In this document: positions 11,254 through 26,300 of the stretch, piece by piece
Numbering within the stretch: the first letter of the stretch is position 1
Layout of the letters: each line of letters opens with the position of its first letter
Assembly (NCBI GenBank): GCA_038501195.1
Contig: JBBPUQ010000004.1
Location: forward strand, 1,054,001 to 1,118,000
Length of the DNA: 64,000 nt
From: Nemania diffusa
Taxonomy: Eukaryota > Ascomycota > Sordariomycetes > Xylariales > Xylariaceae
Reading direction: 5' to 3'
Made by a program: the position numbers and the translations under genes
Notes under the pieces: model-generated
The model's database searches: none
Told to the model about the DNA's origin: nothing
The model's input: the letters and a program-made list of their open reading frames with translations, nothing else

Positions 11254-13003
11254 ATGCATAGCGGCGTGTCCAAGGCACGAGCCCGCCGCTCGCGTATAAA
11301 ACTATCCAAATCCCTACAAGAACAGTTACTTGTTGCTGCAGCAAGGAAGGATTCAGGTATATATATCCAGAATGCCTTTGTTTACCGACAATAGGAATAC
11401 TTGTTAACTTGTTAGGTATAGATCATCCGCAAAGCTACACAGAACAACCTCAGGTGAGCATAGATCTCGACCGAGCCACAGTTCCCGTGCAGTCTACGAA
11501 GAGACCACTCGACGCGGTATCAGAGATCGATCTGTTACCTGCGAAGAGAGCCCGATTGGAGTTGACGGACGCGCAACAGCCTAGCGTTGAGGACGATGAA
11601 GTAGAGCGAGTGTCCAAGGTATGACAACGTCTAATCATGGCGGAAGCCAACAGCTAATAGAGGATATCGTGTAGACGACTCTGCAACAACCAAAGCCTGA
11701 GCCTCCCAAGCGACCTTACGCCCGGTTTCTCCAAGATTTCCTAGACCCCATCCGTCCGGATCATCCCGGATCAGTTCGCACCTTTATATCCGACTGGCTC
11801 GAGTCTGTTGGATCAGACCGAGAGAAACACTGCCGGTCGGATAGCTATCTTCATCATTCAGACGAGCCCGTTCCAAGGCAGCTGACGCGATCGGCACCGG
11901 AGATGGGTTTCACAGTGGATGCTGATGGATTTGCCGTCCCGCCGACGCCGGCTTCTACTGGGTCCCGTTCGTACGCCGTTGATGTAGACACTGTATCGGC
12001 TGTGCCGTCGGATATCACGGGATCCGCTCGATCCGCTACGAGGAGTCTTGTCGATGACCGTTTATACCGACGTAATAACTTGGCTGAGAACAACATTTAC
12101 ATGCACTCTCCGCATGAGAAACTTCCGGAATATATTGCTAGCCTTGTCAGTGAGATGCGCAAAGACCGCGAATCTCCAGGACTATCACTCGAGCAAGTCA
12201 GGCAAGACCCTCTCCTAGCTGCTTTTCAATGGGAAGAGGCTGGAGAATCTGAGGTGGAGGAGTATTTCCATAATCATGTTTTCCCTGCTACCGGATCGAG
12301 AGAGAGTCTAAAACGTCACTTCAGACAGCCTATGGCTAGGCACACCGTGCCCAATTCTGGATCCAAGCTTAAAGTCAGTAATCCAGTCCCTGACATGCTT
12401 TACGGATATTCCTTTGAAGCGTTTACACGAGGGCACCAAACTCAGTTTATCTCCATGGGAAATACAATGATCGCAAATAATCAGAACTTGATTTATCCAT
12501 TCTTGGTCGTCGAATTTAAGGGCGACGGTGGGAATATGTGGGCAGCAACAAATCAGTGCCTTGGGGGGTCGGTGTCTTGTGTCAATGTTGCCGAAATTCT
12601 CAACCGTCATCTAAAGCAATGTAAAGGCGATAAAGGTCGGCCGATTAACAGTGCCGCATTCTCTATTGCCATGAATGGAACAGAGGCACGACTTCATATT
12701 TCGTGGAAACATAACGAGCGCGACTACTATATGGCAAATGTCGAATTCTTTTCGCTTCACAGGCCAGATAATTACCTGGAGTTCTGCAAGTACGTGCAGA
12801 ATATTATCGACTGGGGAAAGAACAGGCGATTAAACGAGATTCGGGATTCCTTGGATATTATTATGGAAGAGGAGAGGAGGAGAGCCTCCGAAGCCGCGAA
12901 ATCTCGCCAATCACCGTCTAACGGTTCTACCACTAGCAGAGGCAAAAAGTACAAACCCTCATCACACCAAGACAGCAGCGCATCCGGCAGTGTGCAAAAG
13001 TAG
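11254..13003 (+). CDS. PD-(D/E)XK nuclease-like (DUF7924-type) fungal protein, three exons, 544 aa
   Basis: Exons 11254-11356, 11416-11618 and 11675-13003 join in frame (103+203+1329 nt). Intron 1 has GTATAT...TTAG; intron 2 (56 bp) has GTATGA, a GCTAAT branch and GTAG. The N-terminus is basic (KARARRSRIKLSKS), then KRPLDAV and PAKRARLE, which look like nuclear localisation signals. The core holds VPDMLYGY (PD at about 341-342), then YPFLVVEFKGDGG with E382-x-K384, the PD...(D/E)xK arrangement of restriction-endonuclease-fold proteins, followed by MWAATNQCLGG, typical of this fungal family. The C-terminus is Ser/Lys-rich and disordered. Whether it cuts DNA is unknown. The start is the Met that gives a clean exon 1; the nearest downstream Met in exon 3 (11903) would lose the basic N-terminus. 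The gene ends 440 bases before the AT-rich island. Confidence 0.78.
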
Positions 13004-13443
13004 AGGGAAGCCAAGCTGTATTGGGCGTTGGATGAAACAACCAGACAATAATAACGGAAACTGTCACTTGGATAGAGCAGGAGGGGGTAGTCATTACCAG
13101 TAGGATTATTACGGTGCGTGCGATCAAGGTACAGAATGAATTTATGGATTAGGCCTAGTTTGGTGATTTTTTTCGTTGATTTTTTTCCTATATATACCTA
13201 GCTAGCACACAACCCTTCCAGGGCGTGGACCAGAAGTCAGCCAGCAGGTCTTCTTTCCTAATTCGATCGATTTATTATGAAGGCTTCATGGACTTTTACG
13301 TGATAGTGATCAAGACTTTAAACTAGGGTGCGGTGTTATGATTTACACCATCCGTTTCAGAATCAGCGGAGTGAACCGCGCGGCTTAATGACATGCATTT
13401 AGTGCGAACATACAGTCGCGTTTACAATCCTCCCACATAAAGT
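13004..13443. other. Intergenic flank of the AT-rich island
   Basis: Ordinary base composition up to the first base of the hAT-like end at 13444, so the mutated composition starts inside the repeat and not before it. No gene seen. Confidence 0.7.
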
Positions 13444-13690
13444 CAGCGCTCCCCACAAGTAAAACAATACTTTAACTGCTTAACAAATAACTTAATTAAC
13501 TAAAGCATAAATAAAAAGTTTAAATTTATTTATAAATAAATTAAATATTTTTTATTTTATTTATATTTACTAGTTATTTTTAAATAATTTTTTTTTTTAA
13601 TTTTTTTTTTGTTATTTTTTTAATAAAAAAAAAAACTATTTAAAAAATATATTTTATAATATTTTTTTATTTAAATAATAATTTTTTTTA
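13444..13690 (+). repeat. Left hAT-type end, RIP-mutated copy of 3098-3340
   Basis: It aligns along its length with the left part of the small hAT-type element, and nearly all differences are C to T or G to A. For example TGCCAGTTATTTTC reads TACTAGTTATTTTT here. The first 60 bases keep some C and G; mutation is almost complete after that. Confidence 0.88.
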
Positions 13691-15544
13691 AAATTTATAT
13701 TAATTAATTAATAAAAACTTTTTTTTATTTAATAAATTTATATATTTATTTATTTATTTAATTAATATTAATTTATTATAAATTATTTTTAATTTTTAAT
13801 TTTTAATTATTTATAATTTTATATATTTTATATATAATATTAAATTATTATTAAATTTAAATTTAATATAATTAAAATTATTTAATAATATTATTTTTAT
13901 AATAATATTGTTTTTTTTTTTAATATTATAATTAAAAATATATTAAATTTTTTTAATTAATACTTTTTTTAATATTTTTTTATTTTTTTATGTTTTTTTT
14001 TTTAATATTATATATATTATAATTTAAATTATAAAAATATTATTTTTAAATTTAGTTTTTTTTTAATTTAATAATTATTTATTTTTATATAAATTTTTTT
14101 ATAAAATTAATTTTAATTAATAAAAAACTTTTTTTTTTTAAACTTTTTTATTATTTTTTTAATTATATTTTTACTTTTTTTATTAATAATATTATTTATT
14201 TTTTAATTTATATTAAAATAATTAATATATTTAAAATTAATATATTTTTAATTATTTATTTATATTTATTTTATAAATTTTTATTAAATTATTATTTTAA
14301 TTAATTTATTTTAATTAATATTATTTATTATTATTTTTTATTATTTATTTTTTTTTATTATTTTTATTATTTTTATTTTTATATTTTTATTTTTATTATT
14401 ATAAATATTATAAATATTATTAAAAAAATAAAATATTTTAAATTAATATATTTTTTAAAATATTTTTATTTTTAACTTTAATTTTTTAATAAATTTATTT
14501 TTAATTTTTTTTATTATATTTAATTAAATAATATATTAGTAATAATATTATTATATAATTTTTAATAATATTTTTTTAAAATATAATATATTATTATTTT
14601 TAAATAAATATTATTTTTTTATATATATATATTAAAATTAAAAATTTAATTAATAATAAAATAATTTATAATTTAAAATATAATATAATAATTTTTTTTA
14701 AATTTAAAACGTTTAAATATTTTTTATAAAATAATTTATTTATAAATAAATTATTATTTTAATTTTTAATATATTAAATAATTTAATTTATTTTATTTTT
14801 TTTTAAATTTAAATTTTTAATAAAAACTATATATTTTATATTTAGTTTTTTTTTTATATAAATTTAAATATTATAAATTATAATATATATTTTATATTAA
14901 TTATTTTTAATAACTTTAATATTTTAATTAAAAATAAAAAAATATAATTTTATTATTATTATAAAAATAAATAATATATTAAAATATTAAATATAAAAAT
15001 TATAAATTTAATTAAATATTATTTTTATTTAAAATATAATATTAATATTAATTTTTAATTTTAATTATTATTTATTATTATTATTATTTTTTAATAATTT
15101 TAAACTATAGTTAATTTATATATTATAAAATTAACTATTTAATAAAAATAATTATTAATTTATTTTTATATTTTATTTAATATATTATTTAATTTATTTT
15201 AATATTAAAAATTTAAATTTATAATTAAGTTTTTAAATTTTTAATTAATTTTAATTTTAATAATAAATTAAAATTATTTTTAAATTAATTTTTAAAATTA
15301 TTATAATTAAAATTATTATTATTAAATTTAAAATTTATATTTTTTTTAATTTATAAAAATTATTGTTTAAAAAAAACATTATTAATATTATTAATTATTA
15401 TATTAATTAAAATTAAAAGCTATATATAAAGTTTTTAAATCTTTAATTTATTATTAATTTATATTTTATTAAAAATATTAAATTATATATTTATAAAATT
15501 ATTAAATAATTTAATTTATAATTTAAATTAAAGTTTTTTATTTT

Positions 15545-15758
15545 AAATTATTATATAAAGCTTATAAAAAAAGCAAAATTTTAAATAATTAAAGCTATAT
15601 TATATAAAAAATCTATAAAAAAAAAAAAAAAAAAAAGTTAAAAATTTTTTTATATAAAAACTATTTATATATATATATATAAAATAGTTTAAAATAATAA
15701 TAAATAAATTATTTATTTAATTATATAATTAATAGTTTTAATATTAATTAATTTATAA
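15545..15758. repeat. LTR-like direct repeat, left copy (element 1)
   Basis: About 214 bp that recur in the same orientation at 21884-22122. Shared landmarks in order: AAATTATTATATAAA, AAAAAAAGCAAA, AATCTATAAA plus a long A-run, a TATATATATATA tract, and TAATAGTTTTAATATTAATTAA. Confidence 0.7.
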
Positions 15759-18700
15759 TTATTTTTTTTTTAAAAAAATAATTTATTTATAAATTATAAA
15801 ATTTAAATATATAAGTTTTAATTAAATATTTTTTAATAAAAAAAAAAATTGTTTTAAATATTTATTATATTATTAATTATTAAATTTTTTTTTTATTAAA
15901 TTATAATATAGCTTTTTTATAATTAATATTATTAAGTTTTAGTAATAATATATTTTAAATATATTTTTTATATATATATTTTTTTTTTATATAATTAATA
16001 AATTATTATTAATATAAAAACTTTTAATAATATTGTTTTATATTATTTATAATTATTAATTTAGCTTTAAAAAAAAGTTTGTTATATTTAAATTATTATT
16101 ATAAAAAATTTTTAATAATATAAAACTATTTTTAAAATTTTTAATATAATATTATTTATTATTAATATTTTATTTTTTTTAATTAATTTAATATTATAAT
16201 TTTTAATAATATAATTATATTATATATATTTTTTTTATTTTAAATTTTTTTTTATTTTTAAATTTAAATATTTTATTTTTAAAATTATTAGCTTTTTAAT
16301 TTATTAATAAATTATTAAAATATTTTTACAAATAGTTAATATAATATTGATTTATTAATTATTATAATAATAAAACTTATAATATAAATATATTATTATT
16401 ATTTTTTAATATTTTATATATTTATTATATTATTAAATAATTAAACTTATTTAAAAGTTTATTAATAATTTAAAATTGTTATTTTTTTAATATAAATATA
16501 TAATTATTTATATTAAAATTAAAGTTATAATATTTTTAATTAATTTATTTAATTATATAATTTTAAATATATTTTAAACTTTTTTTAACAAAATTAATAA
16601 ACTATATAATTTTTTATATTTTATTTTATATATTTATTTATAATATTTTTTTAATTATTAATAAATTTTTTAGTTTTTTTTAAATTATATAGTTTTTTTA
16701 ATTAAAATAAAATAATATAAAAAAATTTATTTTAATTTTATAAAATAATAAAGTTTATATATAATTTATTATAAAAATTTATTTAAATTAATTATTTTAA
16801 TAATAATTAATATATAATTAAAATTATTAATTTAAATATTTATTTATAATTTTAATTTATTTAATAGTTTTATAATAATTTATAAATATTAAAATATATT
16901 TAATTTTTATAATTTTATATAGTTTATTTATAAATATAAATATAAATTAAAATTTTTTATTAAATATTAATATAATTAATATTTTAAAAACTTTAAAAAA
17001 ACTTTTATAATATATTTATATAATATTTTTTATAGTTATTTTTATAATATAAAATATAATTTATACTTTTTTTTTTAACTAGTTTATTATAATTAATATA
17101 TTATTAAAATTAACAATTAAATATTTTTATATATAATTTAAAATAAAAAAATAATATAAGTTTATTAAATATTTTATTATATAAAACTTTTATAAAATAA
17201 TATTTTATATAGTTAAAAATATATATATTATAATTGTTTTTAAAATTAAATTATTAATAATATTTTATAAAAAGTTTATATATGTTTTTTTTTTTAAATA
17301 TATTATAAATATTTTATTATATATTTTTTAAATAAATTAAATATAAAAATATAAAAAATCAAAAATTATAAATTTTCTATTAAAAATAATTAAACTATTA
17401 ATTATTTATTATAAATTATGTTTATTAGAACTAGTTTTTTTATAATATATTTTTATATTAAAGTTTTTTTTATTTTTTTTTAAATTTTTTATAATTAATT
17501 AAAAACTTAATAAAATTTTTATATTTTTTATAATTTTATAATAAATAGTTTGATTTATTTAATTATTTATATAAATATATTATATATTAAATTATTTATT
17601 AATTAAAAAATTATTAAATATTTTTATGCTTTTTTTTTTTTTTTATATAATAAAGTTTTTATATTTTTTTATTAATATATTAATTAATATGTTTTTTTTT
17701 TAAAATAATATATAATATAAAAGTTATATTTTATAAATAATTTAATATATTTTGCTTATTATAAATTTAAATATTACTTTTAAAAAAAATATTTTAAAAT
17801 TTAATAATTAATTATTATTAAAAATAGTTTAAATTATTTATTAATTAATTTAAGTTATTATTTTTTAAAAGTTAATAATATTATAAATATTTTTTTATTA
17901 AAAATGTTATAATTTAACTTAATATTTTATAAAATTTTAAAATAATATATAATTAAATATTAATTATTATTATATTTTTAAAATAATATATTAATTATTA
18001 TATTATTAAAAATATTTATTTTAATTTTTATAAATAAATTATATTTATAATATTATAATATTAAATAAAATATTAATGTTTTTTTTAATTATATAAAAGT
18101 TTAATTATATTTTTAAATTTATAAAAAAATTATATTATAAAAATAACAATTTTATTATAATTTTTAATAAATTCTTTATAAAAATTATAAAATTTTAAAA
18201 AAAATTATATTTTTTTTATAATAATAAAAGTTTTTTAATTTTTTATTATATTTATTTTAGCTAAATTAATTTAAATATTATTTATATTAACAATATATTT
18301 TAAAATTTTAATTTTAATAATATAAAATTTAAATTTTTTTAAATTTATTTAAAACTTTATAATATATAGTTATTATAATATTAGTTATATATATTTTTTA
18401 TAATTTTTTATATTGTTAAAATAAATAAAAATATTATTTATATATATATTATAAAAATTGTTTAAATAATTAAATAATATATTATTAATATATTTTTAAA
18501 ATATAATAAATTTATTAATTAAATTAAATAAAAAAACTTTATATTTAAAAAATTTATAATATATATAAAAAATTATTAAATTTTTTTATTTAAGTTTTAT
18601 ATATATTTAATTAAATATTTATTATATATTTAATTTAATAAATATATTAACTTTAAATAATTATAATAATATTCTTTTAATTAAAAGTAAAAAATATTTT

Positions 18701-21700
18701 TTTTTTTTATTAATTTATTAAATTTATAATAATTTATATAAAACTTTAATTTTTTATTAAACTTTTTTATAAATAATATTAATAATATATAAAAAATATT
18801 ATTAAATTTAATAAATTTTTTATATAAATTATTAATTAAATATTTATAAATTATTTTTAGTTTATTTAAAAATATTTTATATAAAAAGCTATATTAAAAA
18901 TTATTAAATGTTTTATTTTTTATAAATTTAATTTTATAATTTATTTTTAATTTATAACATAATAAAATATTAAAATTAACTTTATTAAATATATATAGCA
19001 AATTATAATATTTTTAAAAAATTATTTACAAAGTTTTTTTTAAAAGTTTTTTTTTTTGTTTTTAATAAATTTATTAATTTTATAAATAATAATAATTTAT
19101 ATTTATTATATAAAATTATTTTAAAAAATTAATATATTAAAAATAACTATATTAAAATTAGCTATTTTTATAAATAATTTAATTTTATATTATTTTCATT
19201 TATTTTATTATATTTTATAAAATTTTATATTGTTTATTTTTTATTATAATATAATTTTTCTAGTTTTTTTTTAAACTTTTTTTTTTTGTTTTTATTAAAA
19301 AATAAAAGTTATTATTTAAATTATATTATATTTTATTTAGATTTTTTTTAATAAAATCTAATTATTTAATAATAAAAATTTAAAATATTATTTAATTTTT
19401 TTTAATATTTTTTTATTATTATAAATATTTTTATTTTTTTTTAATAAACTTTATATTTTATTAATTTATATTAATTTAATATTTTAAATTTTTAAATTAT
19501 ATTTTTATTTAATTTATATTTAAATTTTAATTAAAATATTAATTAAAAAAATAACTAAATAAAAATATTATTTAATATTTATAATAATTAAAAAATATAT
19601 TATATTTTTAAAACTAAAGCTTTTTAATAATAATTTTATAAATTTATAAAAATATTATTATTAAAAATATATTTTTAAAACTTTTTTTTTATATTTATAA
19701 AAATATTAATAAAGCAGTTTTAATATTTTTTTTTTTTTATTATAGCTAAATATAAATTATAAATAAAATTAAATAATAAAAAAAAGATTTAATATTTTTA
19801 TAATTTTTTTAATAAATAATATATTTATATTTATATATATATTTGTTTTTATATTTTTAAAAAATTTTTTAATAATTAATAAAAATTTATTATTATTTAT
19901 AATATATATATATAATAAAAGCTATTTTTTTAAATATTTATTTATTAAGTTTAATTTAATATTTATAAAATCTTTTTATAATATTTTTTTTAAATAAAAG
20001 TTTAATTTATTTAAAACTATTTTTTTAATATTTTTATTTTTTTAACTTTTTTTATAATAATATTTTTTAAAGCTTTTATTTTGTTATAAAAATTAACAAA
20101 TATAACTATAATAGTTTATAAATATATTTTTTGTTTAATATTATTTAAAAAATAGTTTTTTAATATATATTTCTTTTATTAATAATTAAAACATTTACTT
20201 TTTTTAATTAATTTTAATCGTTTAAAATTATTTAAAAAATTATAATTTTTTATAATTAAAGTTTTATTAATATTATTATTTGTTTTAATATTGCTATTTT
20301 TTTTATTTTTAGTTTTATTTAAAATATAGCTAATATTATTATAAATATTATATAAAATTAATTTAATTATATTATTAAAAAAAATTAATTAATTAATTTT
20401 ATATTTAATGTTGTATTTTTTATTATTTATATATATTTAATAAACTAATTAAATATAAAGTTTAATATATTAATTAAATAAAATATTATTATTAAAATAT
20501 ATAAAAAAAATATTTAATAGTTTATTAAATAATTTATTTTTAAAATATTTTTTTTATTTTTTTTTTTTAAGTTAGTTTTTTTAATTAAATAAATAAAATC
20601 TATTTTAAAATTAAAAAAAGTAATAAAAATATAATTATTAAAATCGAAAAATTTTTATTTTAATTTAAACTTTTTATTTATATTAATATTTTTATAACTT
20701 TTTTTTAAATAGTTAAAAAAAGCTTTAATAATAATTAATTAATTAAAATAGTTTTTAATTAAATATAAAAATAAATATTTAATAATTTTATTATTAATAT
20801 AAGTTTTAATATTAGTTATTTTTATAGCTTTATTAATAAATCAATTTTTATTAATAATTAGTCGATTTTTTATAATATATAATTATATTTTAAATTTAAT
20901 ATTATTTTTATTTTTATTATTATAAAAAATAAATATAAATATTTTAACTAATTTATAAAATTTTTTATTTATTTAAATAAATTTTAAAGTTTTATTTTTA
21001 TAAAAAAATAAATTAATAATATATTAATTAATTTTATTTAATAGTTTTTATATATAATTATATTTAATAATAACTATTTTTAACTTTTAAAATAAATAAT
21101 TAATAGTTTATTTAAAATAAAAATTAAAAATAAATATTTTTTTATTGTTTTTTATTAAATAGTTTAATTGTTTTTTTTTATTAATTATAATTTTATTAAA
21201 CTTTTTAATTTAATTAATAAAAATTTTTATATATTAAATAAATAATATAATTAAATTATATAAATTTTTAATTTATTATTAATATATTATTATTATTAAA
21301 GATTTAGTTTTTATTTTTTAAAATAATATATTAAAATATTTAATTAAATTAATAAAAGTTTTTTTATTAATTAATTTATTAAACTTAAACTAAATTTTTT
21401 TATTTAATATAATAATAAAAATAAAAAAAAAATGTAATTTTATTAAATTTATATAATTTAGCAATATATTTTTTTAATAAATAATTAATTTTTTAATAAA
21501 AGTTTTTTTAATTAAAAATATAATATTTATATATAAAAAAAATTTTTTAAATTTAGTTATAAAAACTTTTTATTAAAATAACTAAAATAATTAATTTATT
21601 ATTATTTTTAGTTTTTATAATAATTAAAATATTTTAATTAAATTTTTTAAAATATATTTAAATATTAGTTTTTATATAAAAAATTAAAAAAAATTATTTG

Positions 21701-21883
21701 TTATTTATAATTATAAATAGTTATAATTTATTAAAAATTAAATTAATTTATTTTTTAACTTATTGTTTAAAAATAATATATTTTTTAAATATTAATATTA
21801 TAATAATAACTTATTATAATTTAATTTTTTTTAAAAAATATTTAAAAGTAGTTTTTATATTTTATAATTTATAAATAATTTAT

Positions 21884-22122
21884 AAATTATTATATAAAAT
21901 TTATAAAAAAAGCAAAGCTTTAAATAATTGAAAGTATATTATACAAAAAATCTATAAATAAAAAAAAAAAAAAAAAAGTTAAAAATTCTTTTATATAAAA
22001 ATTATTTATATATATATATAAAACAGTTTAAAGTAGTAATAAATAAATTATTTATTTAGCTATATAATAAAGCTATTGATTTATTTAAACAATTAATAGT
22101 TTTAATATTAATTAATTTATAA
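21884..22122. repeat. LTR-like direct repeat, right copy (element 1)
   Basis: Right partner of 15545-15758. It carries about 25 extra bases (around 22058-22090) and keeps a few more G/C than the left copy. Confidence 0.7.
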
Positions 22123-23123
22123 CTTAAATAATATTAATATAAATAATAAAATTTTAATAATTTTTTTATAACATTTTTTATTTAAATTTAATAATTTTAA
22201 ATATTTATTTAAAAATAAAATTAAAAGTTTATTTAATAATATAAAACTTATTATTAAAGCTATATTATTAATATTATTATATAATTTATTATTTTTAATA
22301 AAATTAATAATAAATTTTATAAGTTTTTTATTTTAATATTAATTAAAAAAAATTATTTTATTAATATATAAATTAAAATTACTTTTTAATATTATAATAT
22401 CTTTTATAATAAAATTAAAAATAGTAATATTAATAAAATAGTTTATAAAAAAAATATTAATAAATTTATTAATAATAAAAATAATATTACTTTTAAAAAC
22501 TTTAATATATTTAAATTAGCTAATATTTTATTTAATAATATAAATATTTTTTATTAAAACTTTATAATAAAAGTTAAAAATAATATTTATTAAAACTTCT
22601 TTTTAATTAAAATTTATAGTTTTATTATTTTTAAAAACTTTTTTTTTAAACTATATATAATATTATATAACAATTTTAATTTTAATAAATATATTTTTAT
22701 TAATTATATATTTAAAATAAAAAACTAAAAAATTTATTATAAAATTAATATTATTTTAATATAAAAATAATAAAGTTAATTTATTTAATATTATAGCTTT
22801 TTTAAAAAAGCTTAAAAATTATTTATATATTTATTTAGTTTGTTTTTATTTTTTTTTTTAAAAAAAAAAAAAGAAAGTTTAAAATTTTACTTTTATAATT
22901 TTAGCTATTATTATTTATATAATTTTTTATATTTAATTATTGTTTATTTTATTAATAATTTATTTTTATTTAATAAAATTTAAAAATTATAATAATTTTT
23001 TATATTTATAAAAAGTAATATTATTTTATTAATTATTAAATTAATATATATATTTTAAATATTATTAATATAAATAAAATTTACATTAACTTTTAATAAA
23101 TATATAAAAAGTTTTATTAATAT

Positions 23124-23340
23124 TAGTTATAGCTAAGTAGCTAAACTAAGTGGCATTTAAAGTAGCACTTACAGCTAAAGTAAAGCTTTTAGTTTATATA
23201 TATAACTTACTATATATTTACAAATATATACTTATATAAACTAAGTTTAAAATAGTTTTTTTTTTTTTTTTTTTTTACAATTAATATATAAATAGTACTT
23301 TATTTACAAGCTTTGTTTTATTTAAATATACTAATTGTAA
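23124..23340 (+). repeat. 5' LTR-like repeat of element 2
   Basis: 217 bp beginning TAGTTATAGCTAAGTAG, repeated in direct orientation at 29433-29650. This copy keeps many C and G that are T or A in the 3' copy (AGTGGCATTTAAAGTAGCAC here, AATAACATTTAAAGTAATAT there), so the two LTRs were mutated to different degrees. Confidence 0.85.
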
Positions 23341-26300
23341 TAATTGTAAAATTTTTAATATATTATAACTATAAAGCTTTATATTTAATTAAATTGATTT
23401 AATTAATTAAATTGTTTATATAATAAATATATTAATTATTTTTGTTAATTTATTATGCTATATAAACATTTTAAACAATAAAAAATCAATTATTTTTTTA
23501 AATAATTTTTTAGTTGTTAAATTTAATTTGTTTAATTTTATAAAATATTATATTTAATTTAATAAAGTTTTTAAAACTAATTTTTGTTATTGATTTTTTT
23601 ATACAACTTTAATAATTAACTTAATATTTTTTTATATAAAAAGATATAATAAAAATAATAACTTTATTAATAAAAAAAAAAAAGCTATAGTTTATAAAAA
23701 GTTTTAACAAAATATTAAGTTTTTAAAGTTTTTTAAAAAACATTAAAATTTTATAATAAATAAAATTTATAAAAACATTGTTGCTTATATATATAAATTT
23801 GCTAAAAAATATTAAATAAAAGCTTAAAATTTAAAATTTTTTTTTATAATAATTATTAATATAAATAAAATAGTTTATTTCAACTTTTATAATATTATAA
23901 ATATTTTTATTTTTTATAAAATTATAAAAATTAATTGAGCTATTATATTTTAAAAAGTTGCTATTTAAAACTTAAATTATAAAATATATAATTTAATAAA
24001 TACTAATATATATATATAAAAATAAAAATTAAACTAAACTATTGCTTTTATAATTAAATATATTAAATAAATTTAGTATAAAACTATATTAAAAGCTAAA
24101 TTAATTATAATAAAACTAAATTAAATCAAATAAACTTTAAAAAAAAAAAAAGCTAAACTAAATAAAACTAATTAATTAATTAATAACTTAGTTATTTAAA
24201 ATTAAACTATATTAATAATTATAAACTAAACTATTATAATAAATATTATTAATTAAACTATTATATTTTATATTATTATTAATATAATAAATTTTAATAA
24301 CTTAAAATATAAAAAATCTATTAAAATAAAAATTATTACTTTTTATAATAATTTTAAAAAAAACAAAATAAATTTTAAAATATAACTTTAATATTAATTT
24401 AATTATTTACTAATTAATATAAATTAATTTATAAATAATATTGTAAAAATAAAAAATATTAAGTTTTATTTAAATAATATTATTATTAATAATTTATAAC
24501 TTTATTTAAAAAATATTTATTTAAAACAAATTATTATATTTGTAAAATTATTAAAACATTTAATTAAATAATATAATAATTTAAATAAAAAAAAAAAAGT
24601 TTAAATAAAATAAAAAAGCTGCAAATGAAAAAAATTAAAAAATTTTTAAACTTTTAAAAACTAGTTTATATATTTAATTAATAAATAATTTTTTTTTAAG
24701 TTTTAATAAAAAAAAAAGTTTAATATTTATTTTATAAAATAAATTAAAAATTAAATAATATTTTAATATTTAAATAAAAAAATAATATATAAAAAGTTTA
24801 TATTTTAATATAAATATTTAGTTTATATTTTAAGTAAAAATAATATAATAAACAAATAATATAAAAAAAAATAAAAAAAACAGTTTAAAATTATTTTAAG
24901 TAGTAAAAATGTTAAAACAACTAATATACTTTTAAAAAAAGTATATTTAAAGCTTATAAAAAAAAAATTAACTAGTTTATAAAAAAAAAAAAATGTTTTA
25001 TTTGTTAAAAAAAAAACATTAAATTTAAAAATGTTTTTAAATAAATAAATTTATAATAATTATTGCTAAAAATTAAAAAGTTAAACTGTTAATTATATAT
25101 TTAAAATATAAAAATATTAAATAAATTAAAAATTAAAAACAAAAAAAAGTTTAATTTTAAAATTATTAAATTTTTTTTTAAAAATATTGTTAAATAAATT
25201 AATTATAAATAATATAAAAAAATTTTTAATATTATTTTTAAATAAAAATTTATTTTTAATAATTATTATAATAAAAATAAATAAATAAACTTTTATTATT
25301 AAAGTTTTAGTTAATATAAAAACAAATAAATATATTTTTATAAATATAATATTTGTTAAAAAAATTATAATAAAAATAAATATTATAATTTATAACAACT
25401 TTATTAAATAAATTATAACTAAATATAATATTAGTTTATATTAAAAAATTAATTAAATATTAATAATAAATTTTTATTTATAAAAATATATTTTTAAAAA
25501 CATATTTTTTATAATAATTAATATAAAATATAATATTTTAATTAAAAAAATATTTTATAAATAATATAATATTTTAATAAATTATAAATAGCATTATTAT
25601 ATTTTTTTGCTTTTAAATAAAAAATTTATAATAAATAAAAAAATAAACATAGCTATAAAAATATTTAAAAAAACTATATTATAAAAAATATAGTAAAAAA
25701 AGTTTTTTAGATTTTATAAAAACTTTTTATATAAAAATATACAAAAAATAAATCGCTAATTATAAATAGTTAAAATAAAAAAAGTTTTTTTATTATTATT
25801 AAACTTATTTAAAAAAACAAATTAAAAATATAACAAATAAAAATTATATAAATTATAAAAAAATATAATAAAATAGTATAAATATAAATTATTAATAAAT
25901 ATTATTATTATTAAAGCTGTTTTTTTTATAAAATCTATTTGTTGTAAATAAATTAAACTATATATTATTAATATTAATAAAATTAATATAATAATTTAAA
26001 ATAAAAAATATAACAAAATATTTTTTAATAAAAAAAATTAAAAATTAAAAAAAAAAGTATAAAAAAAAGTTTTAAAAAAATACTGCTTTTTATTTTATAT
26101 ATTTAATAAAATAAATTTAAATTAATTATTATTAAATTAATTTATAAATTATTAAATCAATTTTATTTTTAATAAAACTATTAATAATTTAACTAATTAT
26201 TTTTTATATAAATTATTAATTAAAAAATTAAAAACTATAAAAAAGTATATAATAAAAAACTTATATAAAAAATTTATTATTTTAAAAAATGTTTTATTTG

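Larger units (their letters stand above)
15545..22122 (-). mobile_element. RIP-degraded LTR retrotransposon remnant (element 1)
   Basis: Bounded by the direct repeats at 15545-15758 and 21884-22122, giving about 6.6 kb, a usual size for a Ty1/copia or Ty3/gypsy element. The interior is T-rich on the given strand. Retroelement sense strands tend to be A-rich, so the element probably runs on the minus strand; that orientation is inference. No coding capacity remains, and the target duplication cannot be read in such DNA. Confidence 0.6.

Noticed and set aside
6017..13003. Spok-like spore killer from a kinase and a PD-(D/E)XK gene nearby
   Set aside because: Spok proteins combine these parts in one protein; here they are separate genes 4 kb apart with an F-box pseudogene and another gene between.
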